NCBI RefSeq assembly: GCF_026914265.1
Contig: NC_069135.1
Span: 15,864,406-15,928,405, forward strand
DNA length: 64,000 nt
Source: Mya arenaria
Taxonomy: Eukaryota > Mollusca > Bivalvia > Myida > Myidae
Direction of reading: 5' to 3'
Of the stretch, positions 30,501-42,419 are shown one piece after another. How positions within the stretch are numbered: position 1 is the first letter of the stretch; each line of letters starts with the position of its first letter. The position numbers and the translations under genes are program-made. A model generated the notes under the pieces. The model searched no databases. It was not told the origin of the DNA and worked only from the letters and a program-made list of their open reading frames with translations.

Positions 30501-33500
30501 GTAGACCAGGTAGACTTAATTGCTTAGTGAATCAGAATAACTAATAATACATCATTTCTTAGTGTTTATATGAATGCCTCTTGACTTTTTCTTTGCACAT
30601 TGACAAGTTTGATAATAAACCAATGTATGACTAAGTAAAATATTAGCAGTCATTTTCATCCAACATTTTCAAATCATTTTTCAAGAAATCCAATTGGTTA
30701 AGACATAATCGTAAACACTAAGGTTTCATTTTTTAATGTAAAGAGGAGCTGTTTAAATAGACCCATACACACATAGCAATATATGTTCCACACCGTGTAC
30801 ATATGAGACTATGTCTATTTAAAATATCAGCAAGTAGCTTTCTCATTTATTTAGCATGACAAGAAAGCCAAGATGGCCTTGGATCATATTCACTAAAATT
30901 TTGAGTACCGTGTGAGTTTGAGGCTCAAGAAACAAAACTGTTGCTACAAACAGCTGTATGTTGCAAATAATCTTTTCTACCAACAAACACACTACTTTTG
31001 TCAAAGTATGTTATATTAAACCCTATAAACCATTAGGAATTCATTTTTCTGAGCTCAATTCTGAAACTCAGACTCAATTCATTTAGTGAATATGGGCCGT
31101 TTTAAATTGCACACCGAAGAATCATAGTTCTACATGACATTTTATACATGTGCTTTCAACCAACTTGGTGGAGAACTACCATTCTAATAACATGCCTAAT
31201 GTCTACAGCAAAGTTAAGCAATAATTTATGAGGGACAAATTAGTTCACAGTGAGTACCTAATGCTCAGATCTGATAAAAACATACTGTATAATACATAGG
31301 GAATTTTAGGTGAGTTGGTTAATCTGTGTGGTTGTATCACTTTGTGTTGCTTGCGCTAAGCCATATCATATGAGACGGAGGGTCAAGTGCAATATGTCTT
31401 TACCCAAAAAACAAACAGAAGTGATACAATCCCACAGATAAAGCACCTTACATAAAACTTCTTTTATTTCATACCTTGAAAGTATTTTTACAATAAAGAT
31501 GAAAATAATACTTCATTCCAAAACCTTTAATTCAACGACAACCATCCTTTTTCTCTCATGTTGTATTGCGGAAGTAGATTTGAGCATGTGCAATACGCTA
31601 CTGTATGGTACTGAATCAGTTCACACAGTGTGTTAAATAAAATGTTCTTCAAGTTTCCATACTTTATGTTTATATCATGCAATATTTTAGATGGAAATTG
31701 GTATGAAAAAAAAGAATGTATATTCACACCATGTACCTTATATCTACAGTGAGACTGTTCTTATGTCTGTTCTTACCAAATCCCATGTTTCCTGTGCATT
31801 GAATGGTGAAAAATATAGCATCATACATTTAGTAATGCAGAACATTACTCAAGAACCGCCTGACAATACAATGAACACAGGGTCCATATTAACTATTGTC
31901 TGGAGTCTGAGCTTGATCTTAAGATTTCAGAGCTGTAAATCTTAATTTCACTGTAAAATAGTTATTTGGAGTGCAATACTGATAACAATTTCTACGAACT
32001 ATTACAGATGACATGTTTAATATTTATTTACACATTTTTTGCCCCAAAAATATGTATATGTTATTTTGTTATATTTAAAAAATCACATTTCAAAGCTTGA
32101 GTCTTAAACTCAGCCTCAATATCATGTTAGTAAATATGATTCCCCAGGCCCCAATATCACAAAAATTCTCCAGTCAAATCTCAATATCAGTCTTAACTTA
32201 GTTTACCACAATAGCAAAGCATGATTCAAGATCTTGCACGTTTTTAATATTTTTTAAAACAACTTTCCTCAAACCATCATGAATGTGTTGATAAAAACAT
32301 TTGTCAATATTTCAAAGAAAGCTTATTCTTGAGCCAAAAATATATCTGAGTAATTGTTAAAAAAAAATAAAAATAAGATTGTACTCAATAATGCTTTATG
32401 TTTCTTTCTTTGGAATCTTGGCCAATTGATTTAATCGTCACATTCTTTGAGAAAATGCACTGTTAAAAGGTGTACAAACTTCTATTAGTTTTAATAAACT
32501 GTAATGTTACCCAGTTTGTGGTAAAATTAGTTGAGCCTGAGATTGAGATTTGTTTAAGTATTTTTGTGATTTTGGGTGCTGAATTTCTTGATGATGAAGA
32601 TAAAATACAAACTGTTGTAGAAACATCATAGAACTAAGAATGTACAGACAATATTAGTTAATTGATGTGTTTATATAATGAATAATGTGTATAATTATAT
32701 GAATAACAATTTGCTGTTGATAATGTTAGTTCTTGTTTTTTAGAATGGTTACACACATGTAGGTACATGTAGGAATACTTTGCCCTTAGATGTTCTGTAT
32801 ATACTTATATACCCGTAGGAGTCTTGCAGAAATAACACTACTCACAATGGAACAACACAACACTTATACATCATTTGAAAACCTCAAATAGTATTACTAT
32901 TAATGTTTACTGGAGCACAATAGCTTTTTGAATTTGCATATATATATATGTCATAGAAAGTGTTTCATAAGATCATAGTATATAAACTGTTCTATAAGCA
33001 AGTTTTAATAGAAGAAATATCTAAAGCGTAACTTCATGAAGATTACAAAAATAATACAATTGTACAATTCATACATTTAGACAGAAAATGGATGTTTAAT
33101 AATTCACACCTCCTTAAAAGCAAAGGGAAAAGAGTGTTAGTTTTCTAAATAAGGCATTGCAAATTAATTCTTCTATATCTATCTCAACCTTTATATACCA
33201 AAATTTGCAGTACATTCATAAAAAAAACAATGTACATGTAGTTGGTCTCTGAAGAAATACTCCTCAACATTTAAAGTTTCAATATAACTCCCAAATAAGA
33301 TGTACCACAATTCATTGCATTGTTTTAGGAAAAGGATGAAAATATCAGAAACAATGGTTCTTTTGAAGCATAACGTGATTAATTTGAAAGAAATGTGCAA
33401 GTAGTAAAAGTTTTATCACTCAAATTTTATATGTTTGTTATACATGTGTATTTATTGACTTTAAATATGAGTATTACGAAATACAGTCAGAATAATCTAA

Positions 33501-36500
33501 ATAAGAATGTACAGCAAATATGATTATTACAAGTATTTCTGTGTGCAATTTTACAAATGAAAAACCCCTCAGTTATATATTTATGACTGTGCATGGACAT
33601 ATAGGTAAAGCAACTAACACCGATGTCTACATGTATACATGATTTAGACACAATGTTTAACATAAAATTAACAACCTCCCTTCTGTTAAATATTCTGGAG
33701 TATTATTTGGATCAGGTAAAGCAACTTTTATTTGTAAATTCATAGTGCACAGTTTAATGGGCTTTTAATCAAATAAATTAAATGTGATGCCCACAGTTTT
33801 CTACGGTCAGCATAGCTGTGATCTAATGACCCCAAAGTCAATAGGGATAAAAGTAACCATTACTAATGTGCATGTACCAAGTTTGAAGACTGTTTCCCTA
33901 AGGTGTTTAAGTTATTAATCAGAAATGAAACTGCCCAAATTTTCTACAGTTAAGGTTTCCACAACCTTTGATCTTTTGACCTGGAAATCAATAGGGGTCA
34001 TCTACTGGCAATGACCAATGTGAATATCAAATAAAAGCTTACACCAAGTCATTCAAAGCTTTTGTTATCAGAAACGAAAGCATCCATAGCTAATCTATAA
34101 AAATCACCATGACTTTGACCTATTCGCTGCAAAATATATAGGGGTCATCTACTGACCTACTGATCAACATGCCTACCAAGTTTGAAGACTCTTCTCTAAG
34201 TTGATCAAAATATTTTGATCAGAAAGGCAAGTGTGAGCACAATGACGATGTACAAAGTAATCCCTATGTGTTGGTCATGCTTTGCAAAAAGGCAGAAGGG
34301 AGGATAAAAATTATGTTAAGGCTTTACATACAATAATTATATACATATTAAACACAAAATGTCATTGTCACTGCTACAGTGGTGCACTTGTACATGTATG
34401 CTTGTTGCAAAAGTACATACAACTGTGTTAGTATTCTTACCATTATATCAGCATCTTTTTTTACTACCGGTGGAGGATACCAGTCCTCCTCTGATTGCTA
34501 ATTTTACAATCAGAAAATATGGTATATGAATATTATTACATATCATAATCAAAGCAGCTTTAATGAGATTGTCATTGTCTAATACAAGTAAACCAATCCA
34601 CAGTTATAAAATTATCAGTAACAGATATCTACATAAACGTACCATTACAAATTCATCAACTCCATGTATATGATTAAAAAATATAGACTAAGTTTATTGA
34701 CTATTTTGCTGAATTTAAAATCCAATGAAGTAAAACCAATGCACTTTCTTACAATTAATTACTAATAGCAAGGAATGAAAATGTTACATGAGAAAGATGA
34801 TGAGAAATTACATTAACTGTATTAAATAGTATATATATATTTAAATAAAAATGGTAAATGTCAACCTGTTAATAACGGAGTCAAAATAAACTAAACAAAG
34901 ATGAAGAAGTCAGCTTCCAATATACAATATGGATTTCCCCAAGAAAAATTATAATAAAATCCCTAAGTACATGCAAATAATGACTCCCAAGATTCAGTTT
35001 AAATTTCTGATAAAGAAAGCTAGCAAGATCACAAAATAACTCACCTCAACCTTTTTACGGGTAGTTTTGTCTGGGGTATCTGTCAACCAGGCCGGGAGTG
35101 GATTTGGTCTGGAACTCTGAAAAACACGCACCAAGGAATGCTTTGATAATGAGTAAAAAAAAAAAATATATATATTTTTATAAAAACACATCAAACATAT
35201 TTTGATATGGCACCAACCTTACAGTTACAGAATACAGGCAGACAGACAGAAAGGTGGACAGAAGACAGGTTGATTGACAGACAGATGGAGGTGCTGCCAA
35301 GAGGTCAGATAGTCAGGTGGTCAGACAGACAAGTGGACAGACAGAGATGTTGACAGACAGGTTGATAGACAGATGGAGAGACTGCCAAATGGTCAGACAT
35401 GTGTACAGACAGGGAGAGTGACAGACAGGTTGATAGACATATTGAGGGCTTGCCAAGTGGACAAACAGACATGTGTACAGACAGGGAGAGTGACAGACAG
35501 ATTGATAGACATATTGAGGGCTTGCCAAGTGGACAAACAGACATGTGTACAGACAGGGAGAGTGACAGACAGGTTGATAGACAGATGGAGAGACTGCCAA
35601 GTGGACAGACAGACGGATGTATAGAGAGATAGACAGGTGGGATGTCAGAGTTGCATTTATACTCATGATAACATCTCATTTATTATATAAAGATTTTTTT
35701 TAAACTATTTAGTTTTTAAATTACTTCAATTTTTGTTTATACAAAACCTAAACCATAGTGTTCATTGGTCCAGTCCCTACCATCCAGTTAGTACCACATG
35801 ATCAATAACATTTCTCTACATTACAATGTACCTCAGAAGATCTGAAAATCTTCAAGTCCTCAATTTTGAACTCTTTCCAAACTGGTGATGGCTGCTGTAG
35901 AATAAGTCTTAGTGCCGAGACATTCACTAAGTCAAATGACATCTGAAATATTAAAAGTTAAATATATGAACAAAATGCCAAATAAACAATCAAAGTTGTT
36001 TTTGATCAAAACCAAGTCATATACCTGTTATATAAAAGTAGGACCTAAAGCGCTATCAATAATTGAAAAGAATCTCAAGAAATATTTATAGTTACTATCT
36101 GACAGAGAATAATTGAGACTATAATTATACTGCTTTGTCTTATGCATTCTTTTTATATTGAACTGTATGTAACAAATCATTAAGTCATTAAGATATATTA
36201 CCTGAGTTAGTTGGCAATCAATTAAAACCATACAACTAAACAGATTCCATGTGTTTAATGTAAGTTCTCTTTTTGAAAAACATTTGCATATGGAACTTAC
36301 ATGTATTTGTTGCAGCTTTAAATCAATTCCAAACAAAATTTACAGGAGTAATGTTATGAAAAATTTTTTTTTTTTTTAATTTGATTCCCTCAACAAAGAG
36401 ATTGAGCTGTTCTTTAAGTTTGTTTTTTTCAAATTATTAATACTGTCAAACTCATTTCTATTGACTTTTTGTGTAAAAATGATGCCATTAATATAGGTAT

Positions 36501-37714
36501 AAACTATTAAACTGGAAGGAAATATTCTACAAAAACTAATATGTGCAATGAAAATCCTCTATGTTTTATATGATTTTGTTTTAAAATAACATAACATTTT
36601 GTTATTTTGTATATTAAATCAGCATGTACATGATTATAGTCACATGGACCTTGATTGAAGAGTACAACTTCGATAGTAACCAACCTCATGTTGTCAGTGA
36701 CAATTCTTCTACTCAATAATCATTACATCACAAATACCAGTCGTCGCTTGTGTTCAGAGAAATTCCAATTCAACAATTATTTCATATTATTGCCACACAC
36801 CTCAAAGTTCATTGTACATCTAACCTGTTTTCTGGTGATTACAAAGAAATCCTGGGAACCAGCCTCCACATGTGGGCTGGGCATCAGTCGCATCTTCCGG
36901 ACACATGTGCGCCACTTAACCTCCCCTCCTGTAAGTACAAACAAATTATTACTTCCCAAAACAATTGTATAAAATTATGATGTCAACTAGCATGGGGTGG
37001 GGTCTGAATGAAAAACTAAAGAAATTTACAAATCAATTCAAAAATCCAGCTAAATTAAGCTTTGAGTGAACAAAAACATGTTTTTCTTGGTTACAGCAAT
37101 GTCACCGTACAACAAAGTTACCAAACTCACCGTAAAACGAAGTTACCAAACTGTTCACTATCGTAGTTTCAAGTTTGTTATGTATAGGTGCTTCATAATT
37201 TACAAGCCGTACACATCGCAGAATCTCAACCAAAGAGGTAACAAGAGCACCGCGGAGTGGGTGCCAACGCTCGTCTGATGAAATTCCAAGTCGAAAAGGG
37301 GGGATAACTCAATATTAATTAAAGGCAAAATTATATGACCTGCTATAAACATGCATAGTGTTAATAGGAACACGTGTAGCAAGTTTAATGTGAAAATGTT
37401 GAACGGTTTTTGAGTTATGAGGTAAGGTTAAAGTTTTTGGACGACGACGACGACGCAGACGCAGACGCAGACGCAGACGACGCCGACGACGCCAAGGCTA
37501 TCACAATAACTCGACTTTTTTTCTTCGAAAAACAGACGAGCTAAAAATGTGCAATTTTAAAAGAGAATACCAATTCCATTAAAGTGTGAAAATGTATAAA
37601 CAAATTTGAATATATGAATTCTGTGTTTTTACCATCTTTGCTGTCTTGAATCTTGCTTTTAGCCTTAACTGTAAGGTATGCTGTATAGCTGTTCTTGAAA
37701 TGGATCTCCCCCAC
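27527..37714 (-). CDS. NICN1: Nicolin-1 (tubulin polyglutamylase complex subunit), N-terminus missing
   Basis: Nicolin-1 is a non-catalytic subunit of the complex that adds glutamate chains to tubulin. Exons in transcript order on the minus strand: 37714-37633, 36928-36825, 35942-35832, 35116-35045, 30162-30058 and 27568-27527, all GT-AG with matching phases. They give about 171 residues of the family's roughly 213. Diagnostic stretches are VGEIHFKNSYTAYLTVK, RLMPSPHVEAGSQ, SALRLILQQPSPVWKEF, LPAWLTDTPDK, SSLQQLWALSEE and the C-terminus VDGCYEINLLSYT. These agree with the vertebrate protein as I know it, whose C-terminus is nearly identical. The first roughly 45 residues should lie further right, but I could not find a convincing exon. 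A possible 22-nt microexon (ALPIYVD) lies at about 38748-38769. The last intron (30057-27569) is mostly a 30-bp minisatellite. Confidence 0.92.
27930..30042. repeat. 30-bp minisatellite in the last NICN1 intron, about 70 units
   Basis: The unit contains ACATGTATGTGAATAAACAG followed by CACAACCAGT, repeated without interruption at an exact 30-bp period. Variants include CCCAACAAGT, GAATTAACAG, CAGTATCTG and GACTAAACAG. Some multi-unit blocks recur (for example 28170-28330 and 28560-28660), indicating block duplications. Open frames of up to 761 codons on both strands are by-products of the period. The array starts about 15 bp downstream of the splice donor at 30057. Confidence 0.98.
30875..31099. 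mobile_element. MITE with GGCCCATATTCACTAAA ends
   Basis: The left arm is GGCCTTGGATCATATTCACTAAAATTTTGAGT, read here in two parts: GGCCTTGGATCATATTCACT and AAAATTTTGAGT. The right arm is ACTCAATTCATTTAGTGAATATGGGCCG, in parts ACTCAATTCATTTAGTG and AATATGGGCCG. The arms are inverted and about 75 percent identical. A further inverted pair, GAGGCTCAAG and CTGAGCTCAATTC, lies inside. No coding capacity. It lies in NICN1's penultimate intron. Confidence 0.7.
31880..32144. mobile_element. Diverged relative of the 30875 MITE
   Basis: The left arm GGTCCATATTAACTATTGTC with GAGTCTGAGCTTGATCTTAAG pairs with the right arm CTTGAGTCTTAAACTCAGCC and GTTAGTAAATATGATTCCCC. The termini resemble the element at 30875-31099 but are more decayed. 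Its right end touches the left end of the next element. Confidence 0.55.
32145..32582. mobile_element. MITE with CAGGCCCCAATATCACAAAAA ends
   Basis: The left end reads CAGGCCCCAATATCACAAAA followed by ATTCTCCAGTCAAATCTCAA. The inverse complement of the right end reads CAGCACCCAAAATCACAAAA followed by ATACTTAAACAAATCTCAAT. The inverted ends exceed 40 bp with few mismatches. No coding capacity. No clear target duplication, perhaps because it abuts another element. Confidence 0.75.
33780..34260. repeat. Diverged dispersed repeat, about 3 imperfect units
   Basis: The words TGATCTAATGACCCCAAAGTC, CAATAGGGGTCATCTACTG, CCAAGTTTGAAGACTGTTTC and TTGATCAGAAA recur in order about every 125-130 bp. A related fragment lies at about 22130-22235 in METAP2 intron 8. 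It looks like an old mobile repeat. There is no open frame. Confidence 0.6.
35229..35640. repeat. GACA-rich tandem repeat with 72-bp units
   Basis: Three near-identical 72-bp units (about 35394-35610) contain GACAGGGAGAGTGACAGACAG, TTGATAGACATATTGAGGGC and TTGCCAAGTGGACAAACAGAC. They are embedded in a longer, less regular GACAGACAG-rich tract. The period is divisible by three, so frames stay open on both strands without indicating a gene. It lies in NICN1 intron sequence between exons 35832-35942 and 35045-35116. Confidence 0.9.
37239..37551. repeat. Dispersed repeat with a GACGAC/GCAGAC run
   Basis: It begins GTAACAAGAGCACCGCGGAG followed by TGCCAACGCTCGTCTGATG. The centre has GAACGGTTTTTGAGTTATGA and GTTAAAGTTTTTGGACGACG, then an expanded (GACGAC)(GCAGAC) tract at about 37441-37495. 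It ends AACAGACGAGCTAAAAATG. The ends AGAGC and GACGAGCT recall the partner element at 40848-44822. I recognise this word order as a common molluscan dispersed repeat; no coding capacity. Confidence 0.7.
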
Positions 37715-38879
37715 CTGAAAAAAGCACGGACACGCGAATTAGTAACAATACCATATTAATGGACAAGTGATCCAGTTATTTTAAGAGTTACTCGATCTAA
37801 AGTCACATCTAGGTTCAAACAAAGTATACTGCAAGAACTTAACAATGGAAAACAAAAGTTTATTAAATAAAAGACAATCAAAAGTATATTAAAACTAAAT
37901 ATAATTTTTTTGCATAACTTCTTTTATTTTAAAAATACATGTAACACAACTATTTTTTTCAATTTAACACAATACTAACATGTTCTTTCCACTCAGAACT
38001 ATTAAATGGGAAATAACTACAAAATTGAACAATGAAATCCCTGTGAACATGTTGACAATTTTGTGCGCATGTGCTGCACTTTAACTGTCGGCAGGAAACA
38101 GTCAACAGTGCAACATGTTGATACTTACTTCATCAGGTGCGGGTTGAACAATTCTGTACCATAATCTCTAAACAAGTATTGCCTTGTTACACTCTTATAA
38201 TTATTGTGCCTCACTGATTTTTAATTAATTTCAATGGTAATAAAAGCACCATTTTAAGGAAAGATCGGTTTCGTAGATTACCTACATTAAGTGTTGATGC
38301 TCATGCCACAGCTATATATCACATAACTGGGTTTTCCCATGCCGGTACAAACAAAAAGTGAATTTCGAGCTATTGTAATTCTTGTAACAGACCAATGACT
38401 CTATTGTTTCAGAAGTAACGTGTGTACATCAAAACGGTATTAATTTGTTTGTATCGGAATATTAGCTTGTGAAAACCAGAATATCTATACATGTCTTAAA
38501 ATATTGGATCACCAGTATGATTCACATTTCAACTGACTTAGAAAGTCTAGTCATAAATTGGTTTTAAGAATTGTTCATTTAACAGCTCATACATGCGCTC
38601 TGGCTTGTATAAAGGTATTTCACGGTCCACTATTAATTAGCAAGGTTTTGTTGACTTTTGCTTACTAAACAATTAATTTGGAAGCGGGGCTGGCCCGTTT
38701 TATGCCATATTTATGGTCTAGTCAAGCAAAAGTGAACAACAACTTACATCTACATAGATGGGCAGAGCTCTCAACAAAAAGCAATATAAGAATTTTTCCA
38801 CAAACAATGTCATAAAATATGAGGTACAAAGGTTTCTTTTATCATGCAACATTCTAATTCATGCAAAAATGTACATTGT

Positions 38880-39055
38880 TAAAACACTTCCATTCTAAAT
38901 AAGGAGATTGAAGCATGTGAAAAATAGATGATATTTATTCAGATCAGGAGCACTGCTAAAGTATGACAATGCACTTTAAATGCCTTCATTTTTATCAAGG
39001 TGGATTAAACATAGTGCAGCAGCAAAAATAAAATATACATTACTGGTAAAATAAA
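38880..39055. repeat. Left part of a local duplication (partner 44930-45080)
   Basis: Shared words are TATTTATTCAGATCAGGAGC (partner TATTTATTCACATCAGGAGC), ACTGCTAAAGTATGACAATG and GCAAAAATAAAAT. The continuation of the partner sequence (45085-45155) matches 40735-40835 instead, so the left copy is split by about 1.7 kb. Confidence 0.65.
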
Positions 39056-41757
39056 ACCATGTAATTAAATATATCACTACTGTATGTGAAAATAAATATT
39101 GAGTATACATGTACATACCTTTCTATTCTGTAAAATTAATTAAAAGACATTTAAACTGATGTTAAAAAGTTGCATGATAAGTTCCAGAAATTTGACCACT
39201 GGCCAGCCTGCCCATGTCAAACTTATTAGAAAGTCATAATGTTGCAATTACCGGTAATGGTTTCCTTCAAGTCCCTAAACAATATTGAAAAAGCTGCAAA
39301 AAATATTGTTTTCAACTTACACATCTTCATATTATAACACACGTGGGTTGATTGTTCAGAACTTTATTAAAGTTAACAGGTAAAAAGCTATACATGGCAT
39401 ACGTTACATTATATCTGACAATAAACAAATATTGACTTGACTTCAACAGCGTACTTCAACAGCGTGATGAATAAAATAGTTGTCAAGTTTTAAACGTTAA
39501 ATTGTTGATGATATGTTCATATATTTAAATAAAACACAAGAACAACTGAAACAGTTGTCTTAAATCTTGTAAGAAGTACTGCAGATCACATAACACTTTG
39601 AGAAAAGAAAGTATTTGAAAGTTAACAATGATGACAATAACAACGTCGTTAACTTAACCAAAGTTCTGAATATTTAAACCATTGTCTGTTAAGTATCTAC
39701 TGACGATATTAGTATTTTTATTTTCTTTCTTGGCAATATATGAAATTCTGAAACATTCAATTAACACCATGATTAAAATCATTCAAGCCCTGAAGGATTT
39801 CTGGTTAATTTCATAAGTTATTTGACAACACCTAGCCAAAGACAATAGCACAACATTGTTGTTTTTTACTAAACCAAAGGAGGTACATATATCATACATA
39901 ATTAAGATTAACTGAGGTGCTCCATGAACAACACATTACAAAATAATATTTTCACTGTAAAATTCAATACAATTGTATTAAAACATGGTATACTATGCAT
40001 ATAATGCACAACCACTAACAACACTGGATCTCTTCCTTCTTGACATATGGGAGCCGAAAAAAAAGAAAATTCATTATGAGAATGTTCAAGAAATTAATAG
40101 AAGAACACTAAGAACTTGAAAAGAGTGCACTATGGAAATAAATTCATTATGAGAATAAATTATTTCAACACAAAGTTGTTGAAAATAAAAGAAGATCATC
40201 AAAATAATTTGTTAGCAATGAGAACAAATATGTCCGTTATGTTACTTCCCTTTTAATTATAAATTTCATAGTCTGAAATATGGAACCAAAAGGACATGCT
40301 GGCTAATTAGTGTTAGACTGATTTAATTCATTAATTGTGGAGTTTATTTCTGTCAAGAAGGAAGCCTTTAATGTACATGTATCTTTATTTCTTATACAAA
40401 TCAATGTTTACCTATGAATTTCAGGCTAAAAGGTTTAATAGCAAATTTGAAAAATATTTTGTTTAATGGGAATATTGATCACTACTTGGTGCAGGATAAA
40501 CAACAAAAGCTTTATCTACATTGTAGTTTCTTCCATTACACTCTGTGCAATTACTTACCCTTTCAACTTCATCATTTTTTTTGGCTTTTGATTTAGATTT
40601 CAATGACAACTGGCTTTTCTATTGAGGAAATAAAATGAGTTACCTTTAAATAAATATTTTTATCATGAAACATTACGGTAACAAATTAACAAATATGACT
40701 TAAAATGCAATGCACCTGTAGCATACTATGAAGTTTATTTTCTTACAAAACATTGGTCAAATTCAGGTAAATGGATTGATTGAACTGTATGAACACAAGA
40801 CGCATGTAATTGATAGTTTGCAGGTTTATCTATGATGATTTCCATAAAACAAGAGGCCCAAAAGGGCCTTTGCTCTACTGGCATGGCTTTTGTGGTCATA
40901 TCAATCCAGAGCATGTATGTATGGGTAAAAGGCAACAGACATATAGTTTATGTTTTGTGTTTGGGTTACCTGAAAACGTAGAACGTTCAACATCTGAGCC
41001 CAAAAAGTATTGTAAGCAGATTAGTTGCATGAACTATTTTAATATGTGCCAAGTAAAAGTCATCTGAGAAAAAAAAATGCTTTCAAAACTGAACTCATAG
41101 TAAAAATTTCTGTAGTTTTAAAAGTTAAAAAAAGTTGGTCAAAAGGTCAAAGTCAAGGGCATCCTAGGACAACATTGATCAATTTGAACAAACATTCACA
41201 ATCAATTGTGCTGAGATGGATGCACGAACACACAAAAAGAATTTCAAACCTTTCCAGATTTATGTTTACCAAACCTGTGAATCCTGGGTGTGGCCAGTAA
41301 TGACACCAGGTGCATAACTTAAACATTCACAACCAATTTTGTTAAGATGAATGCGCAAACTACAGAACTTAAAGCTAAAAAATGGCCTTTGGGCTTTCAA
41401 CAAGAACAAGGCAGAGCAATTCACAAAATCGACTGCAGAAGCAAAAAGCAAATTGTCTCTCAAAATCCTAGACTTGCAAATTGTCTCCATTAACTCTAGA
41501 CTTGAATTTACATGTACATGTAAACTTGGCTAAAAATAGAATTCGCTCATGCAGACCTGGCTAAAAATAGAAAGCATTTCTTTAAAACTTTCATGGCCCA
41601 TAATCTAGGCATTTATGGGTGGATCTGGCTGGTTTTCGAAAGGATCCCAGCTGTAATGGATATATAGATACCGTTCAAACAGAAGACGTTCAAAATGCTG
41701 ATGATATTGAACTTGATGTTGAACAGAACGTACATTTTGAGCCCACTGAGATTAATA

Positions 41758-42413
41758 TGGCGTCCGTTTTGCTTGAAATACGATCTGAAGTTAAGTCAAT
41801 AAACTGTAAGTTCGATGGTCTTGAAAAATCCGTAAGGGAGGTAAAACAAGAAAATAGGATGATAAAAGAACAAAATGACCAACTAAGTAAAACAGTTAAC
41901 GTTTTATCTTGCGAACTTAAATCAGTGCAGGAACAGCTCTCAAAAAATGAGAAAAAACACGAAAGCTTGGAGACGCAATTACGTAAAAACAATCTCAAAT
42001 TTTATGGCTTGGCACATACTCTTGGCGAAACAATGGACCAGACCATTGAACAAGTTAGGAAATACATATCGGAAACGTTAGGTCTTACACATGAACGGTT
42101 TGAGTTTCAAAATGTTTACAGGATCAGCTCCAGTACCGACGGGCCGGTTCTTGTAAAATTTGATAAGTTGTACCAGAGAGACCTAGTGTTAAAAACTTTC
42201 CGTTCAAAGCGTAAATCTGGGGTAATAAATGGACGAATAGTTGAAGATTTACCGGCAAACACCGTTAAAGCTCGCACCGGACTGTATTCCTTCTTACAAG
42301 ACTGTATAAAGGACGGCAAGAAAGCGTATTTTAAATATGATAGACTTGTTGTAGACAATCAAGAATACGAATATGATTTTGTTGAAAGAAAGCCAGTCTT
42401 GGTTGCGAAATAG
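41758..42413 (+). CDS. LINE ORF1 protein (coiled coil plus RRM-like domain)
   Basis: The open frame extends upstream to 41619, but its beginning lies in the host repeat. The first ATG inside the likely element is 41758 (MASVLLEIRSEV). A heptad-rich, charged coiled coil of about 80 residues comes first (EQNDQLSKTVNVLSCELK). After it comes an L1-ORF1-like part with NNLKFYGL, TMDQTIEQVRKYISETLGL and GPVLVKFDKLYQRDLVLKTF, then a C-terminal basic region (LQDCIKDGKKAYFKYDRLVV). In the family this protein binds element RNA as a chaperone. The frame is intact to the stop at 42411, unlike ORF2, so the copy may be moderately recent. It may be 5'-truncated. Confidence 0.75.
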
Positions 42414-42419
42414 GAATCA

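Noticed and set aside
38130..38245. Exon-like minus-strand segment with GTAAGT donor (frame containing QYLFRDYGTELFNPHLM)
   Set aside because: The acceptor side lacks a pyrimidine tract and the peptide does not resemble nicolin or another family I know.
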